The notes: generated by a model from the letters alone, not told the origin. A DNA stretch of 64,000 bases from Legionella santicrucis (GCF_001468135.1 NZ_LNYU01000091.1:161768-225767), one strand, 5' to 3'; counted from the first letter of the stretch, positions 26,936 to 37,790 are shown. Numbers and translations: made by a program.

Positions 26936-28477
26936 ATGCAAAAAAAAGCACCATTGTTGCTTATGATTTTGGATGGTTGGGGATATAACGAAAATAACCA
27001 ATACAATGCCATTGCCCAAGCCAAAACACCACAATGGGATGAATGGTGGGAAAACTGCCCACATATTCTTTTGCAAGCATCGGGTGATGCTGTAGGATTA
27101 CCCGATGCGCAAATGGGTAATTCAGAAGTAGGACATATGCATATTGGCGCAGGTCGAGTGATAGAACAAGATTTTACACGGATTAATAAAAGCATAAAAA
27201 ATGGTGAGTTCGCGAATAATCCTGTTTTTTATAAAGCAATCACCACATTAAAAAAAACCGAAAAAGCGTTACATATCATGGGATTATTCTCTGCAGGAGG
27301 AGTTCATAGCCACGAGCAACATTTATTTGCGTTACTTGACTTATGCACCCAACAAAAATTTACTGCAGTTTATCTGCATTTATTCTTAGATGGGCGGGAC
27401 ACACCACCGCAAAGCGCATTACTAAGCTTAGAACGTCTCGACGCATACCTTAAAACTCATCCAATAGCGACTATAGCTTCGATTAGCGGGCGTTATTATG
27501 CGATGGATAGAGATAATCGTTGGGAAAGAATAGAGCAAGTTTATACCTTATTAACTCAAAGCGAGAGCAAGTATCACTATGCAGATGCAGAAACAGCAAT
27601 AAAGTCGTATTATCTGGAAAATCTGTCGGACGAATTTATACCCCCTACTCGAATTGGAAAACAGCACCCAATTAAAGATGGCGATGCTGTTTTATTTTTT
27701 AATTTTCGTGCTGATAGAGCCCGCCAACTCACTACTTCTTTTCTTGATCCTGAATTTAACAAGTTTAACCGAACAATTCAGCCCCAATTATCTTCTTTTG
27801 TGAGTATGACTCAATATGATAAAAATTTGCCAACGACATCCGCTTTTCCTCCAATTCCCTTAAATAATACTTTAGGAGAAGTTCTTGCCACCCATGGATT
27901 AAGCCAATTACGTATCGCAGAAACCGAAAAATATGCCCATGTCACTTTTTTCTTTAATGGTGGCAATGAGAGTGTTTTCCCCAATGAAGAACGAGTTCTA
28001 ATTCCGTCTCCTAAAGTTGCTACCTATAATTTACAACCTGAAATGAGCGCCCCGCAATTAACAGAGCATTTAGTTGAGGCGATTAACAGCCAAGCATATG
28101 ATGTAATTATTTGTAATTATGCTAATGCAGATATGGTTGGTCATAGCGGAGATTTTGCAGCAACTCTTTCCGCCATAGAATGCCTGGATCAATGTATGAG
28201 TCACGTATGGCATGCATTAGCCCAACATGGTGGACAATTACTGATTACAGCAGATCATGGTAATGCTGAAGAAATGTTTGACGAAAACACCCATCAAGCA
28301 CATACTGCTCATACAAGTGAGCCTGTACCTTTAGTATACGTTGGGGGGCTCTGGCATTTTACCCGCAGTGAAGGAAGTTTAATTGATATTGCGCCAACTA
28401 TGTTAACCTTACTCGGAATTACTCCCCCTGCTGAAATGAGTGGCCATTCATTATTAGAAAAAAATATTCATGAATAA
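26936..28477 (+). CDS. gpmI: 2,3-bisphosphoglycerate-independent phosphoglycerate mutase
   Basis: 513 residues of the alkaline-phosphatase superfamily: PLLLMILDGWGYNE (metal Asp), PDAQMGNSEVGHMHIGAG with the phosphoserine Ser, FLDGRDTPPQSA, and C-terminal TADHGNAEEMFDE with metal ligands. It interconverts 3- and 2-phosphoglycerate using manganese. It begins the gpmI-envC-ctpA cluster and overlaps envC by eight bases. Confidence 0.98.
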   Translation: MQKKAPLLLMILDGWGYNENNQYNAIAQAKTPQWDEWWENCPHILLQASGDAVGLPDAQMGNSEVGHMHIGAGRVIEQDFTRINKSIKNGEFANNPVFYKAITTLKKTEKALHIMGLFSAGGVHSHEQHLFALLDLCTQQKFTAVYLHLFLDGRDTPPQSALLSLERLDAYLKTHPIATIASISGRYYAMDRDNRWERIEQVYTLLTQSESKYHYADAETAIKSYYLENLSDEFIPPTRIGKQHPIKDGDAVLFFNFRADRARQLTTSFLDPEFNKFNRTIQPQLSSFVSMTQYDKNLPTTSAFPPIPLNNTLGEVLATHGLSQLRIAETEKYAHVTFFFNGGNESVFPNEERVLIPSPKVATYNLQPEMSAPQLTEHLVEAINSQAYDVIICNYANADMVGHSGDFAATLSAIECLDQCMSHVWHALAQHGGQLLITADHGNAEEMFDENTHQAHTAHTSEPVPLVYVGGLWHFTRSEGSLIDIAPTMLTLLGITPPAEMSGHSLLEKNIHE

Positions 28478-29693
28478 ACATAATTGTACTATTTGTTGTA
28501 GCTCAAATCAGTCTGATACCAAGCGAAGTCATTCTTTCTCCTTGGTTAAAATAAATCAAGAGCAAAAACGTAGCCATTGGCAAAAAGCAGTTATTTATTT
28601 TAACAGCTCTCTTTTTGGGGTGCTGTTTTGCTTCAATCTTTATGCAGAATCATCCCCTGCTGTACTGCAAACACAAAATAAACTCAAACAATTAGATGCT
28701 CAAATTAATAGCCTACAACAAACCTTAAATTCTGCGCATGATAAACGTGGTGTTTTAAATAAAGAGCTCTCAGAAACCGAAAAACAAATCGGTGAGTGTG
28801 TCCAGAAGCTACGCTCGATACAAAATGATATAAATAGTACCGAAAAGAAAATTGTTGGGCTACAAGATCAGGTCAATCAATTAAACAAACAACTTATTAC
28901 ACAACAACAATTGCTGACAAATCACATACGCGCACGTTACCAAATGGGCGAATATCAACCGCTTAAACTGTTACTCAATCAAGATGATCCAAATAAAGTA
29001 AGCCGGATTTTAACCTATTATCAGTATATCGTTAAATCACGACAACAACTTATAGAACAAATCGATAAAACGCGTAAAAATCTTAATGAGAGTAAAGAAA
29101 AGCTCCGTTCTGAGCTCATAGCCAACAAACAACTTAAAACTGAATTAACGCAACATCAGGAAAAATTAAACCAAAATAAAGGTTATCATACCGCTCTAAT
29201 TCAATCACTTAATCATGAAATTCAAGACAAACAAAATACATTACACGAAGCAAAAAAAAATAAAGAAAATTTAGCTCGCTTATTAAAATCATTATCGCAA
29301 CAAAGCATTACCCAAACGAGTAAGCCTTTTAGTCAGATGCGCAAAAAATTGCCGCTTCCAGTACAGACTCAGGGCCGGTCATTTCGCAAAATGCATCAAG
29401 GAGTGACATTTTTTGCCGAAGAAGGAGCGGTAGTTACTGCCGTTTATCCTGGAAAAATCGTGTTTAGTGATTGGCTTAAGGGTTATGGTTTACTTCTTAT
29501 TATTGATCATGGCCAAGGTTTTATGACTTTATATGCCCATAATCAATCTCTATTTAAAAGAAAAGGACAATACGTCAGTCAAAATGAACAAATTGCGAGT
29601 GTAGGCCATAGCGGCGGAATTAAACAAAACGGTCTATACTTTGAAATAAGATTAAAGGGGAAGGCTATTCCGCCATTAAACTGGTTGTCTTAG
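28470..29693 (+). CDS. envC: EnvC-like murein hydrolase activator, degenerate M23 domain
   Basis: 407 residues: an unusual N-terminal stretch of about 45 residues, a hydrophobic signal or anchor (AVIYFNSSLFGVLFCFNLYA), long coiled coils (about 70-270) and a LytM/M23-type C-terminal domain (about 300-407). Catalytic ligands are missing: the usual HxGxD reads HQGVT and the usual HLHFE reads GLYFE, so it should activate amidases rather than cut. The start overlaps gpmI; a shorter start near the hydrophobic segment is possible but no ATG is there. Context gpmI-envC-ctpA is standard. Confidence 0.88.
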   Translation: MNKHNCTICCSSNQSDTKRSHSFSLVKINQEQKRSHWQKAVIYFNSSLFGVLFCFNLYAESSPAVLQTQNKLKQLDAQINSLQQTLNSAHDKRGVLNKELSETEKQIGECVQKLRSIQNDINSTEKKIVGLQDQVNQLNKQLITQQQLLTNHIRARYQMGEYQPLKLLLNQDDPNKVSRILTYYQYIVKSRQQLIEQIDKTRKNLNESKEKLRSELIANKQLKTELTQHQEKLNQNKGYHTALIQSLNHEIQDKQNTLHEAKKNKENLARLLKSLSQQSITQTSKPFSQMRKKLPLPVQTQGRSFRKMHQGVTFFAEEGAVVTAVYPGKIVFSDWLKGYGLLLIIDHGQGFMTLYAHNQSLFKRKGQYVSQNEQIASVGHSGGIKQNGLYFEIRLKGKAIPPLNWLS

Positions 29694-29783
29694 GTTTTTT
29701 GATCCCTGGCACCTAAATTGCATTTCAATAATTATAACAAAAGAAAATGGCTTATATTCTAGCCTGTATCTGAGGAGATCGTT

Positions 29784-31136
29784 ATGTTGCTAAGAAAACT
29801 ACACTCATACCCGCTTGCAATAGCGTATGCAATGACTCTTATGTTGTCTCTGCCGGTATTCGCAGATGATGAGTTGAATACAGATACATCAAGCAGTGCC
29901 TCTAATTCAGACTCCAAAGCAGTACCTTTAGAAGATGTGCAAAGATTTTCCAATGCAATTGGTGAAATTAAAAAATATTATGTCAAGCCTATAGATGATA
30001 AAGAACTTTTTGATAATGCCATTCGCGGTATGCTCAGTGGTCTTGATCCTCACTCCAGCTATCTGGATGAAGAAGAGTTTAAAGAGTTACAAACATCTAC
30101 TAGCGGTGAATTTGGTGGCCTAGGCTTAGAAGTAACCATGGAAGACGGTGTTGTCAAAGTGGTCACTCCACTTGTTGATACTCCCGCCTTTAAAGCAGGA
30201 ATTAAATCTGGGGACTATATCATTAAATTAGGAAAAGAATCCGTTCAAGGACTCTCTCTTAAAGATGCAGTCAACATAATGCGTGGCAAAGCTGGAAGCA
30301 CCATTGAATTAACGATACTACGTAAAGGAGTGAACAAAGCGCTTACTTTTGATTTAGTGCGAGAAGTGATTCAAATTAAAAGCGTTCAAAGCAAATTATT
30401 AGCCCCAGGATATGGTTACATTCGTTTAACTCAATTCCAAGCTTTAACTGGAAAAGATATGTTGCAAGCGATCACTCAACTGAAACAAAAATCTGGCGGT
30501 AAATTAAAAGGCCTTATACTGGATTTAAGAAACAATCCAGGAGGGTTGCTTGATTCAGCCATTCAGGTTTCTGATGCATTTTTAGGCAAAGATAAGTCAG
30601 GCAAACCAGAAACCATTGTTTCTACTAAAGGACGATTACCCGGCTCAGATTTCACTGCTCTATCAAAAGGACTGGACGTTTTACATAATGCGCCAATGGT
30701 TGTCCTTATCAATAATGGTTCCGCCTCTGCTGCTGAAATTGTAGCTGGAGCACTTAAAGACAATAAACGAGCAGTAATTCTAGGTACAACAAGTTTTGGC
30801 AAAGGTTCAGTACAAACTGTATTGCCTTTAGATAATAAAACAGGAATTAAGCTAACTACAGCACTGTACTATACACCCTCAGGAACATCCATCCAAGCAA
30901 CAGGAATTATTCCTGATATCGTAGTAAACGAAGTAGAAATTCCAAAAAATGCAGCTAAGCCTGCTGATGCAACTGGATTTAGTGAAGCAGATCTGAATGG
31001 ACATATACTTAACAAAAGTGTAGAAAAGACAAAAGCAAAAAGTACCAAAGCAGTATTGGATGACTTAATGCACAATGACTATCAACTCTACGCTGCGTTA
31101 ACCGTATTGGAAGGTATGTCTCTAGCGAACAGATAA
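29784..31136 (+). CDS. ctpA: C-terminal processing protease (S41), CtpA/Prc
   Basis: 450 residues with signal peptide (MTLMLSLPVFADD), PDZ domain (about 95-170, GGLGLEVTMEDGVVKVVTPL) and S41 protease core. Ser/Lys dyad: NNGSASAAEIVAGALKD (nucleophile Ser) and GTTSFGKGSVQ (general base Lys). Periplasmic proteases of this type trim cell-wall hydrolases and proteins with non-polar C-termini. GAGGAGA precedes the ATG. A good terminator follows. Confidence 0.96.
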   Translation: MLLRKLHSYPLAIAYAMTLMLSLPVFADDELNTDTSSSASNSDSKAVPLEDVQRFSNAIGEIKKYYVKPIDDKELFDNAIRGMLSGLDPHSSYLDEEEFKELQTSTSGEFGGLGLEVTMEDGVVKVVTPLVDTPAFKAGIKSGDYIIKLGKESVQGLSLKDAVNIMRGKAGSTIELTILRKGVNKALTFDLVREVIQIKSVQSKLLAPGYGYIRLTQFQALTGKDMLQAITQLKQKSGGKLKGLILDLRNNPGGLLDSAIQVSDAFLGKDKSGKPETIVSTKGRLPGSDFTALSKGLDVLHNAPMVVLINNGSASAAEIVAGALKDNKRAVILGTTSFGKGSVQTVLPLDNKTGIKLTTALYYTPSGTSIQATGIIPDIVVNEVEIPKNAAKPADATGFSEADLNGHILNKSVEKTKAKSTKAVLDDLMHNDYQLYAALTVLEGMSLANR

Positions 31137-31167
31137 TCGATTTATTTCCCAATGACTTTTGGATTTA

Positions 31168-31206
31168 TAGCCTGGGCGGAGTAAAAACCCCCCAGGCTTT
31201 TTGTTT
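31168..31206 (+). terminator. Intrinsic terminator after ctpA
   Basis: Stem AGCCTGGG / CCCAGGCT with a 14-base loop, followed by TTTTTGTTTT. Ends the gpmI-envC-ctpA transcript. Confidence 0.85.
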
Positions 31207-31326
31207 TGTATGCATCGACATAATTTGGAGTAACTTCAATAAAAAACCAATAAGGTCATCAGAGTTGAAATTTTCATATCTGCCCTCATTATTAGAAATA
31301 ATAAGGATTAATGATGAGTGATAAAG

Positions 31327-32172
31327 ATGATAAATAATCTGAAAACCTTTCTCTTACTTGCTTCTCTAACAGCATTGCTTATTATTATTGGTGGATTGCT
31401 TGGTGGAACCACCGGAATGCTGATCGCCTTAATATTTGCGGGAATTATGAATTTTTCAGCATACTGGTACTCAGATGTTATTGTTTTAAGAATGTATAAC
31501 GCTGAGCCGTTATCTTCCAGTCATTTTGTCGCTAATATTATCTCGGAACTCGCTCACAGAGCAGGAACGCCTGTGCCCAAGATTTATTTAATTAATAACG
31601 CTACTCCAAATGCGTTTGCAACTGGACGAAATCCTGAAAATGCAAGTATTGCAGTTACCACAGGCTTATTGGAACGATTGACTAAAGAAGAAATAATGGG
31701 AGTCTTATCTCATGAGCTAGCCCATGTAATTCACCATGATACTTTAATTAGTGTGGTAAGTGCGACTATAGCAGGAGCAATTAGTGGAATTGCTAATATG
31801 TTTATGTGGTTTTCTATGTTTGGTAACCATTCAAATAATAATGAAGAGGGTGTACACCCTGTTGTTGGAATTATTATGATGATTGTTGCTCCTCTGGCAG
31901 CAGGATTAATTCAAATGGCTATATCACGCTCTCGTGAATTCGAAGCAGATGCTGGCGGAGCACGTATTTGCGGTAATCCGAGATGGCTTGCTAATGCTTT
32001 ATTAAAGCTCGATCAAGCTAGCCACGAACGATTTTTTAATGAAGCAGAAACACATCCATCAACGGCCCATATGTTTATCGTGAATCCATTAAATGGAGAA
32101 AAATTGGCCAACTTATTTTCTACCCATCCTTTAACAGCAGAACGAGTAGCTAGATTAAAAGCAATGTGTTAA
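31327..32172 (+). CDS. htpX: HtpX-type membrane zinc metalloprotease
   Basis: 281 residues (281 from the ATG at 31327; a GTG at 31318 is also open). Two N-terminal membrane segments, then [11 protein letters not shown] (zinc HExxH near residue 130), two more membrane segments and [15 protein letters not shown] with the third ligand Glu. HtpX degrades misfolded membrane proteins, together with FtsH, whose regulators HflK/HflC are encoded later in the window. It ends with [14 protein letters not shown] as usual. Confidence 0.95.
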   Translation: MINNLKTFLLLASLTALLIIIGGLLGGTTGMLIALIFAGIMNFSAYWYSDVIVLRMYNAEPLSSSHFVANIISELAHRAGTPVPKIYLINNATPNAFATGRNPENASIAVTTGLLERLTKEEIMGVLSHELAHVIHHDTLISVVSATIAGAISGIANMFMWFSMFGNHSNNNEEGVHPVVGIIMMIVAPLAAGLIQMAISRSREFEADAGGARICGNPRWLANALLKLDQASHERFFNEAETHPSTAHMFIVNPLNGEKLANLFSTHPLTAERVARLKAMC

Positions 32173-32261
32173 AAATCATTGTTCTTCAGTCCATTGACGC
32201 GAAAATTTTACTATGTTTGCGCAAGAGGAGATCCATTTCTAGCTAAAAAATAATTAAAAAC

Positions 32262-32289
32262 TTGACATTTATCTACTAGTAGGTAGAAT
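32262..32289 (+). promoter_or_regulatory. tetR promoter with palindromic operator; predicted leaderless start
   Basis: TTGACA (32262-32267), 16-base spacer, TAGAAT (32284-32289). The spacer holds the palindrome CTACTAGTAG inside ATCTACTAGTAGGTAG, suited to self-repression. The ATG starts seven bases after the -10, about where transcription should begin, and no proper ribosome site is present, so the mRNA may be leaderless. Confidence 0.6.
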
Positions 32290-32296
32290 AAATATT

Positions 32297-32872
32297 ATGA
32301 AACTAACAATGATGCAAGAAAAAATACTAAATACAGCAGAAAGTTTAATCCAGAAAATGGGTTATCATGCTTTTAGCTATAAAGATATTGCCTTGATAGT
32401 AGGAATTAAAACATCCAGTATTCATTACTATTATCCTACCAAAGAAGATCTTGCTGTTGCTGTAATTGATTGGCAACTAGAGCGGATGCTCATTGTATTA
32501 AATGAACTTAAATTCAATAACGCTCTTTCTTTACAAGAAAAGTTGTTACAGGTCGTTGATGTAATTTTATCATTGACATTACACGATGAAATGAAAATGT
32601 GTTTGGGCGGCATTCTAGCATCGGATGTGCTTTCTTTGCCTGAAAAACTTAAAAATAAAGTTCGTCATTTTTTTGATGCACTCGAAAAATGGATAAAAGA
32701 GTTGCTCGATATAGAGAACTTTAAAAATAACTCTTTTGATGTTTTATATTCAAAAAATAATCTACCAAAATATTTACTGATTCAATTAGAAGGAGGTTTG
32801 CTTATGTCACGTTTGTATCATGATTTTACTTATATTGAAATTGTAAAACAATTTATAAAAAAAATGGGTTAA
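32297..32872 (+). CDS. TetR/AcrR family transcriptional regulator
   Basis: 191 residues. The N-terminal helix-turn-helix is clear: ILNTAESLIQKMGYHAFSYK, then DIALIVGIKTSSIHYYYPTKEDL. The C-terminal ligand-binding half (CLGGILASDVLSLPEKLKNK) resembles TetR_C regions of regulators linked to oxidoreductase or ABM genes. It lies between two copies of a CTACTA palindrome and 55 bases upstream of the ABM-domain gene, so it probably represses itself and that gene. Ligand unknown. Confidence 0.9.
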   Translation: MKLTMMQEKILNTAESLIQKMGYHAFSYKDIALIVGIKTSSIHYYYPTKEDLAVAVIDWQLERMLIVLNELKFNNALSLQEKLLQVVDVILSLTLHDEMKMCLGGILASDVLSLPEKLKNKVRHFFDALEKWIKELLDIENFKNNSFDVLYSKNNLPKYLLIQLEGGLLMSRLYHDFTYIEIVKQFIKKMG

Positions 32873-32891
32873 AATTTTTTATTCAATCAAT

Positions 32892-32909
32892 CTATCTACT
32901 AATAGATAG
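32892..32909 (+). promoter_or_regulatory. Second TetR-type operator, upstream of the ABM gene
   Basis: CTATCTACTAATAGATAG: 7-base arms CTATCTA / TAGATAG around CTAA, sharing TATCTACTA with the palindrome in the tetR promoter. It lies 18 bases before the ABM gene start, just before the AGGAG ribosome site. Confidence 0.6.
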
Positions 32910-32927
32910 TTTTTTATAGGAGTATCA

Positions 32928-33671
32928 ATGAAACTTAGATTATTATTCACGACATGTATCTTAACTTTAGGACTTTCAACCAACAATTATGCGAGCAAAA
33001 AAACTATGAGCACTGATACTATAACCATTGAAAAAGCGACTTATATCTCTTTAAAAAGCAAACCAGAAACAGCATTGCAACTGGAAGAGTTTTTACACAA
33101 TGGAAGCATAGTAGTACGTCAAACAGAACCAGGAACTCCTCTTTGGTTTGGATTAAAAGAAAATGAGCATTTTGCTATTTTTGATCTTTTTTATAATGAA
33201 ACTGGAAGAGAGAAGCATTTTTCTGGTCAGGTAGCCAATGCATTAAAAGAAAATGCGCCAGAATTAGTAAAAGATGGCTGGGAAAATGGAGTAGTGAAAA
33301 ATATTAATAATTTTGACCTCATCACAACTAATCATTTCAATAAAGAAAAAATTTTAAATTCTAAAGTAGCTAATTTGATTGTTTTCAAAGTAAAACCAGG
33401 AAAAAATCAGGAAATTGAACTGTTTTTACATAACGCATCGCAAGTTATTGATGCGACAGAACCTCAAACCTATTTTTGGGCCGCATTGAAAGCTGATGCA
33501 GATACTTATGCAATCTTTGATGCTTTTCCAGATAAAAATGGCCAAGCAACCCATTTTTCGGGTCAGGTAGCAGCGCAATTAAAAAATAAAGCCGATAATT
33601 TAATTATTGGTGGTTGGGAAAAAGGAGTTATTACAAACATCCATAACTTTCAGGTTATCGCTCTTTCCTAA
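32928..33671 (+). CDS. Secreted protein with two tandem ABM-like domains
   Basis: 247 residues with signal peptide (MKLRLLFTTCILTLGLSTNN, cleavage near YAS). Two homologous units follow, about 36-132 and 148-245. Unit 1 has FAIFDLFYNETGREKHFSGQ and unit 2 has YAIFDAFPDKNGQATHFSGQ; both end in GGWE/DGWE-x-GV-x-NI-x-NF. The pattern fits antibiotic-biosynthesis-monooxygenase-type ferredoxin-like barrels, which normally act as dimers; fusion gives an internal dimer. Periplasmic location is unusual for such folds. Regulated, by inference, by the TetR gene upstream. Confidence 0.75.
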   Translation: MKLRLLFTTCILTLGLSTNNYASKKTMSTDTITIEKATYISLKSKPETALQLEEFLHNGSIVVRQTEPGTPLWFGLKENEHFAIFDLFYNETGREKHFSGQVANALKENAPELVKDGWENGVVKNINNFDLITTNHFNKEKILNSKVANLIVFKVKPGKNQEIELFLHNASQVIDATEPQTYFWAALKADADTYAIFDAFPDKNGQATHFSGQVAAQLKNKADNLIIGGWEKGVITNIHNFQVIALS

Positions 33672-33766
33672 TTTGCGCGCATTTTGGTGAGCAATTACAC
33701 TGTATATCAAACGAAGCGCGTGAGTTGCACTTCATTTAGTAGCACCTATAAAGGAATTTTTATAAA

Positions 33767-33793
33767 ATAAAAGCCGTTCTTAACGGCTTTTAT
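33767..33793. terminator. Bidirectional terminator
   Basis: ATAAAAGCCGTT / AACGGCTTTTAT around CTT, ending convergent transcripts of the ABM gene and the binding-protein gene. A/T flanks give a U-tract both ways. Confidence 0.85.
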
Positions 33794-33831
33794 TGGCTTG
33801 GACTCATCAAAATAAGAACCGCATACAAAGT

Positions 33832-34560
33832 CTATGCAGTCAGCACTGGTTTTTTATAGGAAACTCCTTTTTTGTCCACATTAAATGTCCCCATGACACC
33901 AACCCCAGGTTCAAGAGCCAAAAGATGCGTGGCGATTGCTTGACTGGAGAAATCAGAGTTGGTCTTCATTGCAAGAACAGCGCTATTATGAACGATATGG
34001 AATATATCATAAGCATAACCTGCTTGAGTAATAGGATGACTAAAATATTCTTCTTTGAACTGCGCAATAAACTCAGGCTTCGTTGTTTTAGTTAAAGCCA
34101 CCGCATTCTGGTGATGAGCACCTTGTGCTAAAAAGTTATTTTTTCCATCAGTAATTATAGCATCATTGGTTAAACAAAAATGAATGATGTTATTTTTTTT
34201 TGCTAACGGGGCCACTAAAGCACCGCTATCAGTTCCTTCTGTCAAGAGCACATTAATATGGTGTGTATCAATAAACTTTTGTAATGTTTTTGTGGCATTG
34301 CTATTATCTGGCATCTTATCCAAAGTATAAAACTCATAAGTTATGTTAGAAGGTTTTAATTGATCACGCGCGATTTCCATTGCTCCCAACATGTTTCTAC
34401 CAATAACAGCAGAATTATGAGTAAAGGGAGCATAAATGCCGACATTAATCGTCATTTTCTTTGCACTATCTGTTGAGTTAGATGCGGCTACATTGAGGCC
34501 TGTCATCAAAAAGACAAAAAAAGTACTTAAAACAATGTATTTTGATAAAAAATGTTTCAT
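33832..34560 (-). CDS. Shortened periplasmic binding protein of the LivJ type
   Basis: 242 residues with signal peptide (YIVLSTFFVFLMTGLNVAAS). The first lobe is well formed: NVGIYAPFTHNSAVIGRNM, TLQKFIDTHHINVLLTEGTD, IIHFCLTNDAIITD. After GAHHQNAVAL it jumps to PEFIAQFKEEYFSHP and AGYAYDIFHIV, which belong to the far part of the second lobe in full-length (about 370-residue) type 1 binding proteins. So about 100 residues of the second lobe appear to be missing in frame. No transporter genes are adjacent. Either a reduced sensor-like protein or a decayed gene. Confidence 0.65.
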   Translation of the reverse strand: MKHFLSKYIVLSTFFVFLMTGLNVAASNSTDSAKKMTINVGIYAPFTHNSAVIGRNMLGAMEIARDQLKPSNITYEFYTLDKMPDNSNATKTLQKFIDTHHINVLLTEGTDSGALVAPLAKKNNIIHFCLTNDAIITDGKNNFLAQGAHHQNAVALTKTTKPEFIAQFKEEYFSHPITQAGYAYDIFHIVHNSAVLAMKTNSDFSSQAIATHLLALEPGVGVMGTFNVDKKGVSYKKPVLTA

Positions 34561-34755
34561 ATTAATTTTCCTAATTGATTAGACTATGTAGTAACTGATT
34601 GATAAAGAGCTCCTCTTTATTCATTGCACTTCCCAAATGCCGAACAAACCAATGACAAAATTATTTTGCTATGAATAGGAGTGAAATACAATGGTTGGGA
34701 ATTAATAATAATTATGCAATAATTCACTCACAAAAATGACAACCAGTAGGTCATC

Positions 34756-36240
34756 ATGGATTATTTAAAATCAACTTTATGTTTCCTAAGTTTCTCTTTC
34801 TTATCTATTGCTCACGCAAGTGTGCAATCTCACCTTGAGCAAATAAAAGACGATCCTAATTCTTTATATGCATTTTTTAAAAGCATGCCCAAAGGCGGAG
34901 AGCTTCATTATCATTTAGCAGGAGGCGCATACCCTGAAATAATGTTAGAGCTCGCATCTAAAGAAAATTATTGCTTGGATACAGTGACATCAAAAGTAAG
35001 TAAAAATGCTACTGGTTGTAATGAAATGGATACTAAAAATTTACTCAAACAACCAGACATTTATGCAAATACAGTGAAAAGCTGGTCCATGAAGGATTTT
35101 GTTCCTGGAAAAGAGTCAGGACATGATCATTTTTTTAATTCATTTGATAAGTTCAATGCTATTGTAGAAGATTATCAGCCTGAATTAGTGGCGGCTGTAC
35201 TGGAAGTTGCAGCACAGCAAAATGAGCAATATATGGAATTAATGCTTTTACCTGATAATGCTCATTCACTGGGTTTTGGTGATTTACTTAAAAATACCAC
35301 TACCTTTAATGAAAAAAGAGCTCTCTTATTAGCAAATAAAGACTTTCAAAATAACATCAATCATACTGCCATGGAAGCAGAACATATCATCCAAAAAGCA
35401 CGCCAGGAATTGGGATGTGCGACCTATCCAGAAAAGAAAGACTGCAAAATACAAGTAAAGTTTTTATATTATTCACTTAGAGAACAACCTCTAGATAATC
35501 TTTTTGCACAAACACTTAATGCTTTTGAGGCTGTAGCTCAATCCATGAAAAATAAAGGGGTCTTAGTTGGGGTTAACTTAGTACAGCCTGAAGATGGAAT
35601 TATTTCCTTACGTGATTATCCCCAACAAATGCAAATGTATCAGTACTTTCATCAAATTTATCCTCAAGTAAATATTGCGTTACATGCTGGCGAATTAACT
35701 CAAGAAATTGTTACCCCTAAAGATTTAGATTATCACATACATGATGCTCTATTTACTGGCCAAGCCCAAAGAATTGGACATGGTGTAGATATCGCAAATG
35801 AGAGTCATGTCAAAGATACATTGGACTACATGGCAACTCAACATAAAGCAGTGGAAATTAATTTAATTAGCAATCTTAAAATTTTAAACATTTCTGGTCG
35901 AGAACACCCCCTTAATTATTACCTAAAACACCATGTTCCTGTCGTTTTGTCCACGGATGATGAAGGGATATTAAGAACTAATTTAAGCCAACAATATGTA
36001 GAAGCCGTATTGCACCATGGTTTAGATTATAAAACCATAAAACAAATCAATAGGAATGCGCTAACTTATGCATTTTTACCAGGAAAAAGCATCTGGGCAG
36101 ATGCCAATAAAGCTCAGCTTATTCAAGCTTGCCAGGATTTAAACAGTCAAAACTGTAAGCAATTTATTCAAACAAGTGAAAAAGCTCAATTACAATGGAG
36201 TTTAGAACAAAAACTGAATGAATTTGAAAATAAGTTTTAA
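34756..36240 (+). CDS. Secreted adenosine deaminase-family protein
   Basis: 494 residues with signal peptide (LCFLSFSFLSIAHA). Zinc-site motifs of adenosine deaminases are all present: GELHYHLAGG (HxH), ALHAGEL, RIGHGVDI, and VLSTDDEGILRTNL with the metal/catalytic Asp pair. The extra N-terminal region and secretion recall ADGF-type enzymes. It would turn extracellular or vacuolar (deoxy)adenosine into inosine. GTAGG lies about eight bases before the ATG. Divergent from the binding protein. Confidence 0.9.
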   Translation: MDYLKSTLCFLSFSFLSIAHASVQSHLEQIKDDPNSLYAFFKSMPKGGELHYHLAGGAYPEIMLELASKENYCLDTVTSKVSKNATGCNEMDTKNLLKQPDIYANTVKSWSMKDFVPGKESGHDHFFNSFDKFNAIVEDYQPELVAAVLEVAAQQNEQYMELMLLPDNAHSLGFGDLLKNTTTFNEKRALLLANKDFQNNINHTAMEAEHIIQKARQELGCATYPEKKDCKIQVKFLYYSLREQPLDNLFAQTLNAFEAVAQSMKNKGVLVGVNLVQPEDGIISLRDYPQQMQMYQYFHQIYPQVNIALHAGELTQEIVTPKDLDYHIHDALFTGQAQRIGHGVDIANESHVKDTLDYMATQHKAVEINLISNLKILNISGREHPLNYYLKHHVPVVLSTDDEGILRTNLSQQYVEAVLHHGLDYKTIKQINRNALTYAFLPGKSIWADANKAQLIQACQDLNSQNCKQFIQTSEKAQLQWSLEQKLNEFENKF

Positions 36241-36427
36241 CCTATGTTTTTACATAAGCTGAGCTTTAATAGCCCAGCCCCTTACATCTATTTATTTAGC
36301 GTAGACGTTATCGGGTCAAGTACCGTCTCATTTTTGATGCATAAACCATCATTCAATGAATGAGGAACCATTTTACTCACATCATGATATGAATTTATTT
36401 AAACCAGTGTTAGATTCTTAACTAAGG

Positions 36428-36456
36428 TAGGTGTCGCGCATAAAAAGCGACACCTA
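36428..36456. terminator. Hairpin between the deaminase gene and purA
   Basis: Ten-base perfect arms TAGGTGTCGC / GCGACACCTA with a nine-base loop between convergent genes. T-run weak on both strands. Confidence 0.55.
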
Positions 36457-36482
36457 AAATAGGAATAGATTATCGATACGTC

Positions 36483-37790
<1,308 letters not shown>

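Noticed and set aside
36241..36482. Small RNA between the deaminase gene and purA
   Set aside because: Only one hairpin is visible and it fits a terminator between convergent genes; no promoter-like sequence was seen.
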